A DNA stretch of 64,000 nucleotides. Origin: Sipunculus nudus (Eukaryota > Annelida > Sipuncula > Golfingiida > Sipunculidae). A program made the position numbers and the translations under genes. The notes beneath the pieces were generated by a model, which saw nothing but the letters and a program-made list of their open reading frames with translations, ran no database searches and was not told where the DNA came from. Where the stretch lies: positions 76,367,676 through 76,431,675 of the forward strand of contig CM049316.1 of the NCBI GenBank assembly GCA_026874595.1, written 5' to 3'. Positions 11,801 through 20,139 of the stretch are shown in pieces. Positions within the stretch are counted from its first letter, which is position 1. Each line of letters begins with the position of its first letter.

Positions 11801-13309
11801 CCAAATTATGCTAACATAATCCCCCTCCAACTAAGTAAAACCTTGCCTGAGTTGAAATATCGGGCCTCGTCGTGACACAAGGGGAAAATATAAACTATGT
11901 GGATAACTACACTTTCGCTCTAATTGTTTCACTATGAAGGTCCTTCATGGGTCACAAAACAGCATATTATTTTTATAATGTATAACAGCTCATTTCCAGA
12001 ACGTTTCATCAGCTCATCTTCATATATACTTGAGTGTTTAATTTGTTTAATTTATTACCATCGATCTGAAATATGCTTGGGAACAATAGTACTAACCAAA
12101 TCATGTGTTCAGTACATTTAGTTTCTTTAATGGTAGAAAAATTACAATGAAATTGGTGATCATTAAGAATTAAAACAATACCAAAATGAATTCTTTTGGT
12201 CATAATACCCAAGAACACATGTATTGGATGACCCTCTTTGTCAAATGTAAGGAAATGATGGCATTTTGCTATTTTCGCATTATTTGGCGGCCATTTTGTT
12301 GTATGCTAATTAGCAAAAATTGCCAAAGGCTGACGGAGGGCCAACCAACATATTATTCACACCTGATATGTGGGCAAACAAAATCCAAAAAGAAAAAAAA
12401 ATAAGACCATAAAACAAGGTTGAGTCCAGTGGCGACCGGACTACCACTAAAAAACAAATTCATGATAAAGTATGATATATAATTAATCCAGGTTTACATA
12501 TCTTCCGTCTGATAGGAAAGGAGATAAAATTCAAGGAAATTTCAATTAATGCAATACAAATAATATGGCTCTGATGTAAAAAAAAACACTTACCATCTTC
12601 TGGTCATACACTGCTATCCACTTCTCCACAAGAGAAGAATATACCTGTGTATCAGGTTAACAGATGATGGTTTATAATCTTATTATCTCATCTTCCCTAA
12701 AAACGTCGAACATATTATCAATTCTGTCGATCCTAAATACGGTTGTCGAAACGTATACAGTCGAAAAAGGTGTGTGGAAACGGTTGTCATGTTCTTGATG
12801 TCGACCACCGACGGACCCAGTATGACTGAATAATAGCCACACGTAGGTACACGAGTACTTATTAAATGGAAAGAAAGTGGTTTGCCAGGCGGAAACCGTC
12901 ATGTCAACACAGTCAAAAATAATACAGAGTCATCATAAAGTTAAGTGTTGGTACCTGGTTGATATGTATTGTTGAATATCCATAGATCATTATAGTGTGT
13001 GACTGTATCCCTACATGTGACATGATTGAACGGTGAAAATTAGGTAACCACATTCACTATCCCGGTGACACAAGTGTTACAAAATATTCAGAGAAACGAT
13101 CTTACCTGATCCCTTGTATTCGAGTTTGCTGATTTGATCGTCTGGTACTCAGAGTCAAGTTTATGACTGAGAAACTCTGGATCTGGAGTTGGGCTTGGCA
13201 GCCATTCCACGAAAGCGTCACTCAAGAACTGATCTATGGCTTCCTTTTTTTCCTTTTCGTGGAAACCTAGAAGTATTTTGTCGGTCAAAATCTGCTGACT
13301 CCTGGCGGC
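5756..13309 (-). CDS. GBP_C-like helical repeat protein with C-terminal CARD (nine exons)
   Basis: Nine exons join in phase 0 to give 419 codons and a stop. In order of transcription they are 13,309-13,106; 12,644-12,594; 8,319-8,119; 7,969-7,916; 7,818-7,615; 7,496-7,425; 6,655-6,473; 6,249-6,097; 5,893-5,756. Every intron has GT..AG ends. Residues 1-323 are charged and helical, as alternating long and short exons. Residues 16-33, with HEKEKKEAIDQFLSDAF, resemble the GBP C-terminal motif HRDSEREAI..F...F. Several modules end in K/E...NSR+K/N, as GBPs do around KQNS. Residues about 330-419 form a CARD, with final-helix signature ALKHSGQEHLALQLL. Known: some fish GBPs carry a C-terminal CARD that engages inflammasome adaptors. 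Inferred: a cytosolic immune adaptor. No P-loop or other GTPase motif was found upstream in the window, so the N-terminus is uncertain. Alternative: a non-GBP helical family. Confidence 0.72.
6097..6249 (-). CDS. Penultimate exon: first half of CARD
   Basis: 51 codons, acceptor CTATTTTAG|CAAACA and donor GGC|GTAAGT. It encodes QTIEVRMTDD, then KLSSELVEKMEIDDTFIAAL and ISNDVISREWAKDLG. This fits CARD helices 1-3: L....LVE.+.++D.....L...+V+++..+.L. The 203-bp intron splits the CARD between helices 3 and 4. An open frame runs on past the donor to 5,977 but loses homology there, so the splice is preferred. Confidence 0.85.
6473..6655 (-). CDS. Internal exon: helical module, last before the CARD
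   Basis: 61 codons, acceptor CTTTCTAG|GAGTTT and donor AAG|GTACAG. It starts EFGPGTPHASQKCITEFATK and contains WFGVRNQSCPSHWLEEIDQH before a charged tail IRLKSK. The W-L-E-I segment corresponds to the W.....I/V segment of the other long exons. It is shorter than its siblings and lacks the H....K..A..F motif. Confidence 0.75.
7425..7496 (-). CDS. Internal short exon (24 codons)
   Basis: The translation starts QKATEICRTTLEEAFQQISK, with donor AAG|GTAATT. The acceptor (ACTCAAAAAAAG|CAAAAG) has a weak pyrimidine tract; an alternative AG six bases further in would shorten the exon by two codons. The pattern, a C near the start and an acidic-aromatic helix, matches the short exons at 7,916 and 12,594. 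Confidence 0.65.
7615..7818 (-). CDS. Internal long exon: helical module (68 codons)
   Basis: Acceptor GATCTCTTCTCAG|AGGGGC, donor GAG|GTAATA. It includes EEVIRSERQNEIERFRENA, then PLAEWTQTIINEI and the tail RTEINSRKKE. RQNEIERFRENA aligns with KKEAIDQFLSDA of the exon at 13,106, and the NSR+K tail aligns with NSRKQK of the exon at 8,119. This supports descent by exon-pair duplication. An ATG-initiated frame that starts just upstream of the acceptor is an artefact. Confidence 0.8.
7916..7969 (-). CDS. Internal short exon (18 codons)
   Basis: Encodes EMIWALIDQHCKNFNRNL. Acceptor TTATGTTTAAG|GAGATG, donor TTG|GTAAGT, both good. It lies 97 bp beyond the preceding long exon's partner and keeps phase 0 on both sides. 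Confidence 0.75.
8119..8319 (-). CDS. Internal long exon: helical module (67 codons)
   Basis: Acceptor TTCACTGTTACAG|AAAGCA, donor AAG|GTGAAA. It contains EEHEKNYSAIKASFSKEA (the H.K....I..F motif of the module), then NEWVQTLQTKVSEKRQDLF and the tail LQNSRKQK. The first two thirds are more diverged in charge pattern than the tail. Confidence 0.8.
11155..11375 (+). repeat. About 210-bp repeat R, copy 1
   Basis: Direct diverged copy of 11,737-11,960. Both share TTACATTTGCCA, GATGAATTT, AATCCCCCTC, GCCTCGTCGTGACACAAGGG and a TTGTTTCAYTATGAAGG phrase. This copy sits exactly at the inner end of the right arm of the inverted-repeat element. Confidence 0.7.
11737..11960 (+). repeat. About 210-bp repeat R, copy 2, interrupting the inverted-repeat arm
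   Basis: Same sequence family as 11,155-11,375. It has no counterpart in the left arm at this point, so it was added to the right arm after the arms formed, or lost from the left. Confidence 0.65.
12594..12644 (-). CDS. Internal short exon (17 codons)
   Basis: Encodes VYSSLVEKWIAVYDQKM. Acceptor CTGATACACAG|GTATAT, donor ATG|GTAAGT. It ends ...Y...M, like the short exons at 16,897 and 20,094. The intron that follows carries the 4-kb inverted-repeat element. Confidence 0.75.
13106..13309 (-). CDS. Internal long exon: most GBP-like module (68 codons)
   Basis: Acceptor GTTATTTAG|GCCGCC, donor CAG|GTAAGA. It contains LTDKILLGFHEKEKKEAIDQ then FLSDAFVEW, a proline-rich turn PSPTPDPEF, and LSHKLDSEYQTIKSANSNTR. 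The order HxxxEKKEAIxxF, F...KL......K..NS matches the GBP C-terminal helical domain around its first long helices. This is the main reason for the GBP_C-like call. Confidence 0.8.
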
Positions 13310-13827
13310 CTAAATAACACATACACCATACATCAATGTGGCACAAGCTAAAATTACTTTTTTAAGTAGTGATTGCACTGAACCAAATATACATGTTATC
13401 AGAATGACGTTATAATGGCTGTGTGTAATTGTATAACACTTTACTCATAACGCTTGACTGAACATGATTTACATTGCTTTCCAGTGAACAATGCGTATAT
13501 AAGTACGTATGTATTCATAAATAAAAGAAATAACAGCACTGAACTGGAGTAATATAAATACCATTGCACGTCGGTACTGAGAGATAAGATCCCCGGTTAT
13601 CTGCAATACGTATTTCAGAATACAGAGCAAGTATATGTATATATATTAAATCATTCTTTAAATAGATTAACAGTAATGCGAGCATCAGTACTAATAATTT
13701 GAAGATATGAGAACTCAAATGCGTCGTGAGCATTCTTTCATAAACAAATATATACACATCATATTTATAATTTGATGAATGTTGCTTATATGCAGACCAG
13801 CTTAAATAAGAAGCTCATTATATAAAC

Positions 13828-13953
13828 CTTAATCCGGTTAAGATCTTTTGTTGATGCCTATCTATGGAACAAGTGAAGGGATTTTTCCATTTCACTCTGA
13901 TGTTTTTCCTTCATTAGTACCTCAGAATTTACGGATTCAGAAACATAAACTTC
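13828..13953 (-). pseudogene. Damaged long-exon module with in-frame stop
   Basis: A good acceptor (ATTCTTGCAG|GAAGTT) opens a frame with NSEVLMKEKHQSEMEKSLHL, which matches the H...+E+...F motif of the other modules. It reaches TAG at 13,860-13,858, a single C-to-T change from CAG. The frame after the stop still reads ASTKDLNRIK, then AAG|GTTTAT, a weak donor. The W...I...N half of the module and its short partner exon are missing before the exon at 13,309. It is probably skipped or dead; used as an exon it would truncate the protein before the CARD. Confidence 0.5.
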
Positions 13954-13999
13954 CTGCAAGAATAATTATGATATATATGTGACACAATTATGATTTACA

Positions 14000-16860
14000 A
14001 TTATCACTAAATATAGAATTATCTCCTAATAAAGCGCACTTTAATATCATAATGGCCAACGTAGTAAACGATCATAACCGAATGTAAATAGATGCGCCAT
14101 TAGTACTTTAGTGCTAATTGAAATACCATCTTAGGCACTGAAAGCATTATAAAGCCCATGAGCTTCATGTACTCAACAGCTGTATACAGTTTAAGACGAA
14201 TTGACAAGTTGGTTCACCTTAACTGTGATTTTTGTAATTTAATTTAAGATCTGCAGTCAGATATGCTGATGCTTTCTCTTTATGGCCTTAAATTATAACT
14301 ATAATTCTATATTTCGACGTGTATGACCACTTCTTTTAGCGAGGGGGTCATATGTTCAAGTTTTCCAGACCTATTAGGAGGAGAGCACACATATCCTGAA
14401 CAGACTGCAAACGGTTCAAGTACTCCTGAGAGGCACAAACTGGCAGGATTTTGCAATAATCTAACCTCATAAAAAACATTTGACAGTGATGTAGTCGAGT
14501 CTACGAAATCCTAGTCCTAATGCAAGTCCGAGTTCAGACCAAAGTGGAATCCTTCAAGTCCATTTTCTTAGAGTCCGAGTCATTTGTGTCCAAGCCAAAT
14601 ATATCCTTAAAACCATTTAAAAAGGAAGGTACCTATTTAATCAGTTCTCACCTTCTTTTACCATAATAGTAAATAACATTTAGCCCTCAATGCAGAGCTA
14701 AAGGTTGATATATGGAGTATTAATATTTATTGAACTTGAGATGGACTCGGCCTGATTTCCAGAGTACCTACCTCCAAGTTCGTGTCTTATTCCGATCCAA
14801 TGAACCCGCGAGCCCTGCTTGAGAACTGAGTGGGGACTGATCACAGATGTTCACTGATTTTTATTATCTGAATCTTAATAATGTTTCACCCGAAAAAGCC
14901 TTTGCAAATTGAGATATGACGAGGATGCAAACGCTTTATTTGGTCCAAAGCTAAGTTTACCTAACATATGAAATCCATCATATTTTCAACAAATATCTTC
15001 CAGATGAGTGCAGAAAATATAAAAACAATTGACTCATGTATCATGACGGTCATGCTGACTGGCAGGACATTTTAGCATAACATTCTCACATTGAATTCTC
15101 AGTACTTGGACAGTTATAGGAATCACATTTATCCGAGACTTTCCAAGAGTTGACCTTGAAGATAAAAATCAAGGTAACTAGTGTTGGACTCATTTCAGAA
15201 TTTTCTTGAAACAATTGGGGTATCAAATTTGAGGGAACATATACAATGTTTAAATGTTATCCAAAAATATAAAATAAAAACCTATTCCTCCGGGAATTCG
15301 GGTAAAACTAAATGTTTATAAAATCTCAGAACGATATATCCAGTACTTCAAAAGTGATGTTTTGGTGTAAGATTTTGGTGAAGATTTGGTATAAATAATT
15401 AGTGTTTCGAATTTTAGGAAATAACAGGCAGCCCTTTCAAACTTAATTATTCTCACAGGATCCTATTATCCTACTGACGATGACATTGAAAGACAATGGA
15501 ACTTAAATCATTAGTCTCAAATGGATGGGCGTGTGTTGCATGATAAATACACCAAGTTTCACGTCACTAGGTGAAACCACAGTAGAGAAACTCATATAAT
15601 CGATATCATTTGGCAGTCATACAGAAAAAAAAATACTTATACTCTTCAATATATAATGAAGATTTATGAAAACTAGGTGAAACCAGAACTGAGAAACTAA
15701 TTCAGTTTTTGGCCGATTAAGATTATGATAATAAAGGGGAAATGATGGAAAATAAGAAAATACAAATGGCGACAGTAATATATACTGATAGCGACACCAA
15801 TCTTCCGCAACTAAATGAGTAAGTCATGACCAATAACCACATCCGGGAAACTAGATGAAATCGAAACAGATACCGTTGATGTAATTTAGTAGTCTCAAAA
15901 TATATTAAAACAAGAACAAAATACAGATGGCAGCCCCAGTGTCCAGGAACTGATAAAAGTTGTTATGGCCGATATATTTACCGAGTTTAAGAACAGCTAG
16001 AACCACAGCTTAGAAACTAGTATTACTGCTGCCAACGTACGGTCTCAAAAATTGAAAACTCTGTAAGAAATAGAAAATAATAAAGGTGAAGCCACCAGTC
16101 TTTATCTGCTGAGGCCCCTGTCCGTGATCATTAAGCAATGCAACACTGAATCCAAGCATAGGTTTTTGAGATACTTGCATCTTATTATTAATTATTCTTG
16201 TACAAATAGTCCCCATAACTCGGCGGATATAGGTTGCACTGACGTATCTTCAGGATCCATTTTTATGGACCTCAATGGATATTCAATTAGACGTATCTAG
16301 GTCCAGCTATTACGCTTTGTACCCCGCTAACGGATAGAACTGAACGTCACTTTGCAAAGAGACAGGGCAGAGAATTGAACATTGCAATACTCCTCTGTGC
16401 CATTCGTGCGTTCCCCTCAGATGCAAAAATTCCATTCATAAGCACTTTCCGTTCATTTTTTAAGGTTTGACCTCAACCATGCCAGTACATTACCAGGAAT
16501 TCAAAAACGGTATTTCAGACGAGTACGCAATAAAATAAAAATAAATCATCCTGCCGGAAGCGGCTCACAAGTCAAGCATAACAAGACGCACTACACTTCC
16601 ATTATCTGCTGCCTCGGAGACAATTTTCATTGCAACCACGACAGAGTGTGTATGTTTGTACGTATCCATGTCTATGTAAAAAGACCATGTGGATACACAG
16701 GAAGCTCAGTCCTTCTTGATAAGGAAATGAAACCTTTACCTTCCAACTTCGTGAAAGAATCCAAAAATCACCGAGCTTCCAGAGATCCTTGACAACGTAT
16801 AATATGTTTTGAATGTTTTCAAGGTAATGAGATTTCAAACCCTGACCACCACATATTGAA
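14000..16860. other. Intron or spacer with degenerate dispersed repeats
   Basis: No exon was found. Degraded repeats of the 3-kb family lie at about 15,120-16,020, recognisable by GGTGAAACC, GAGAAACT and CAGTCT/CAGGAACTGA phrases. Near 14,490-14,850 there are GAGTCCGAGTC-like words. Confidence 0.35.
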
Positions 16861-16896
16861 AGGTGTTATTTTGAGGCCTATGATTGTAAATCTTAC

Positions 16897-16937
16897 CATT
16901 GCCGCATTATAATTCTCTTTGCATTTCGTCGCCAAAC
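16897..16937 (-). pseudogene. Short module exon of 41 nt, out of frame
   Basis: Clear acceptor (ATTTTACAG|GTTTGG) and donor (ATG|GTAAGA). The module-like reading LATKCKENYNAAM needs phase 2 at the start, but the preceding exon ends in phase 0 and the length is 41 rather than 42. One base appears to have been lost. Joined as it stands, it would shift the frame. It resembles ICLEEMTNRYCSNM at 20,094-20,135: C, then Y, ending in M. Confidence 0.5.
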
Positions 16938-17233
16938 CTGTAAAATCCTTTTTGAGAAAACAATAATTGTAATTATTTGTTCACGGCATATAAAGTATAC
17001 TTTAAAATATAGATCCTGTAAAAAGATCTCCAATATAATCAGTGTAATCATACCACTTGATAAACAACCACAATTTTCACCAAGTAAATTTTCAACTTGA
17101 TATTGGCTTTTATGTATTAACTCAACGGATACATAAAAAAAAGCTGAAAGCAGAACTTGTTGATACTTGTTGCAAATGAGATTTTGGTATTTCTCTAAAC
17201 ACTGATGATACTGATAAAAATTAAGTAAATTAC

Positions 17234-17419
17234 CTCATTTCGTCGAACTGCATTTGTAGATGTGATCTCTGTGTATTTTTCATTTATAGCAACAAAAACG
17301 TCATCCCATGTGACTGGACGAAGCCTCTCATCAAAATATTCTTTTACTTTGTTGAGTGTTGAAACATGGTGAGAGGAAAGATCGTGATCTGACAGAATTT
17401 GTTTTTCGATCAAGGGAGT
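17234..17419 (-). CDS. Upstream long-exon module (62 codons)
   Basis: Acceptor TTTGCTTTGTAG|ACTCCC, donor GAG|GTAATT, open throughout. It contains HVSTLNKVKEYFDERLRPV, then TWDDVFVAINEKYTEI and the tail TNAVRRNE. It has the same two-part plan as the long exons nearer the CARD: H......+..F, then W......I...Y......N..R. It belongs to the same gene or to a decayed upstream part, because the two module exons between it and 13,309 are damaged. Confidence 0.65.
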
Positions 17420-17434
17420 CTACAAAGCAAACAC

Positions 17435-20093
17435 ATATTTAAAGCCTCTACTGACTTAAAAATATTACCAAAATAAAGTAAGGAAATAAATTTTTTCAAT
17501 ACTTGTTACTTCAAGAATACCAGAGGAATTTTCCTTTTCTCGTAAATTTCGTTCGAAGCTTTGAAACCCTGTATGGATTTTCTTATATGTCTTTCTTATA
17601 TGTTTTGGCATTATAAAGGGCGGATTATCTATGCAACACTTTTAGGCCTGTCTTACGTACATAGTACATGTTTGAGGACACACAATTCAGACTGCTGTTC
17701 TCGTCGCCTGTAACCACCACGGATACATGTTACATGCTCCGATGGTAAATCTAACTTACTCCTCTGTACTTAACTGGTAACTTATAACCTCTGTTATCTG
17801 TTAACGTGTTATATTTAACCTATCTTTAAGTGATTCAACATGCACCCTAACCAGAATAAAAAAGCATTTGATGTTCCCATAGATTACGCATATTCTGTAT
17901 ATTTCAACGGTTAGGGTATACACATAGCCGAAACGAGTCCTGGACATCGAACTGCTACACGGAGTAAGCCGAAATAAAAAATATAATTATAAACTACAAC
18001 CAAGTCTCACGCCCACGAGCATCATAACGTGAGGTAACGTAGTAGGCAATCGTGCACCCGCTCTTTTGAATAAGCATGATGATGTACCTGCCTAATAATT
18101 TGCTTAAACTTACAGTCATAATGTACAGTGAGACAGTAAGCGCTTCAAATCCATGTCCAGTCCTGACATATACCAGGAATGTACGGAGTACTCTATCAGG
18201 TCTTTGTAGCTAATCGAAGATACAGAGTATACTGAGTCCTCCCAGATCAAATGCCAGGTCTACACGTACTTCATCAATTTATTATACTCGGGCCTTTTTT
18301 TAAATATACATAAACATTGATACACAGTTGTAAAACAAATAATTGCCTTGTGATAAATAAAGTCCAATATCAAAAGAAATGATCAGATGTAGACTCAATA
18401 CTACAGTCAAAAGTATTTCTTGGAGATAAATAAGGATATAAGAAAATTATCAAACTGCCAAAGGGCAATCAAATTAATGAATTCACCCTGTCTCTTTTAA
18501 CTTGTATATCCTGTTCGAAAAAATTACAAGATGCAATGGCCGAAATGGCGTTTTCTCATAAAGGCGTGAAAGGGTTACAACATGAAAGATAAATTATAAG
18601 ATTAATATGCAGAAAAACCTGTTCCACATTACCAAGTTAACTCTGACCCTGTGAAAAACGAACCCGCTATGCAGTCATCATACACAGTCAGCTTATGGAA
18701 TGATTAAGATTCGAAGATAAAGTAAATGGATGACAAGCTTGCAATGTCTTTTTCATGATTTTTGTATCCCTCATATTTCAAAAGACAAAATTATACCAAG
18801 TTTTTTGTGTTAACCGTTATTATATTCAGAGGAAAACGTTATATATTCGTATGTCCTCCAAGAGCAGTGAACTCATTGTTACCGACAGACAAAAAAATAA
18901 TAATTTCGACGTACTCTCCCAGTTATGAAGCAAAAACACGTTTGAACACTCCAGTGGCTAAGACTGAGAGCTAAGAAGGAAATTCTTGAAGTCATGAATG
19001 TCGGAGCGTTCATTGATCTTGAATGATATTTTTGATGCAGAGTAATGGTGTCGTCTTATGTCCTGATATATGTTTATATATATTCTTTTATAGATGTCAC
19101 GATGACAGATGACAGGCTAAGATCAATTTCCCAAAATTGTGAACTGGCTGCAGTGTCAGGAAATTTTGTTGAATAATTAAAGTGAAACAACTTCAGAGCT
19201 GCAACTTCTCTAATGGGCAGACATGCACTATATTTATAATGATTCCGGTTATAATAGGTTTTAATATAACGCTGTTAATGGGTTCTTCATATCTATTTAC
19301 ATGCACTCATTATACATGCACCTATATTAATAGGAAATTGGTTCAAAATAACGTGTAAATGTCAAGAAACTGATGGCATTATTTAGCCAGTAAGATAAAA
19401 TACAAATGGTTCAGGATTTCATTTACAAATTATAAATATGTCTGTACCATGATATGATGTTAGGTTCATATGCTTTTTGCTCAAAACATCAAATTGTATT
19501 TGTGGACAGAGTTCCTGTCGGTTCAGCTCGGTACAATGGACACTAGTCCCTCCGTTTCTGAACCGCCGCTAAACCAAGATTGTCCTTCCCAGGGTAAAAC
19601 ATGTCTACCCCTAACCTGTGTTTACTCTTGAGGCGAAGCTATTTCCCGCAGAAACTGAGTCACGAATGATTTACCAACCCTCTGGTCATTTTTTATATAT
19701 ACAGCTCTGCTGACAGGTACTGATAATTATATAAATGCAGGAATTACAATGGAGGTTTGAAAATAAGGAAAGCTACCGATAACCTTGAATCTCATTAAAG
19801 TTTAAGTTATGTACACTAATCGCGTCCTGTCAGCACTGAATAAATGACCACAAACTAAGAACTTATGACCTGGGGCCAGGATCCCCAAGTCACAGAACAA
19901 TGCCCCGCTTTGCTCCCGAATAGAATGCTCTTGCCTCACAGTAAGTTTTTACTCTACAGAACAAGAGAAACAGACACTCATGGTAATACACGTGTCAGTC
20001 GAAGATTTTAGTAGGGAAAATTTTACATCTTCTCATATATATTTATAAAGAATATCTATTCTACAAAGAGATTCTGTGGAAAAGTTTGCTTAC
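17435..20093. other. Intron; nothing recognised
   Basis: No exon, repeat family or mobile element was identified in this stretch between two module exons. Confidence 0.3.
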
Positions 20094-20135
20094 CATGTTA
20101 CTACAATAACGATTAGTCATCTCCTCAAGACATAT
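20094..20135 (-). CDS. Short module exon (14 codons)
   Basis: Encodes ICLEEMTNRYCSNM in phase 0. Acceptor GTTATATTTCAG|ATATGT, donor ATG|GTAAGC. It pairs naturally with the long exon at 17,419-17,234. The 460-bp tandem array begins immediately upstream of it on the transcribed strand. Confidence 0.6.
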
Positions 20136-20139
20136 CTGA

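Larger units (their letters stand above)
8376..12421. mobile_element. 4-kb inverted-repeat element inside an intron
   Basis: The ends are inverted copies: the left starts AACCTTGTTTTATGGTCTTA and the right ends with its complement. The arms match, with divergence, over about 780 bp: left 8,376-9,156 against right 12,421-11,375. The right arm is interrupted by an extra segment at about 11,700-11,985. Shared landmarks include GCTAATTAGCATACAACAAA, GACCAATTTTCTC-like phrases, and GACTTAGGATGTATATTTTTA deep in both arms. The 2.2-kb spacer holds one minus-strand open frame of 90 codons (9,359-9,631) of unknown family. It lies between exons 12,594-12,644 and 8,119-8,319 and is presumably spliced out. 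No clear target-site duplication was seen, so it may be a foldback-type transposon or an inverted duplication. Confidence 0.65.
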
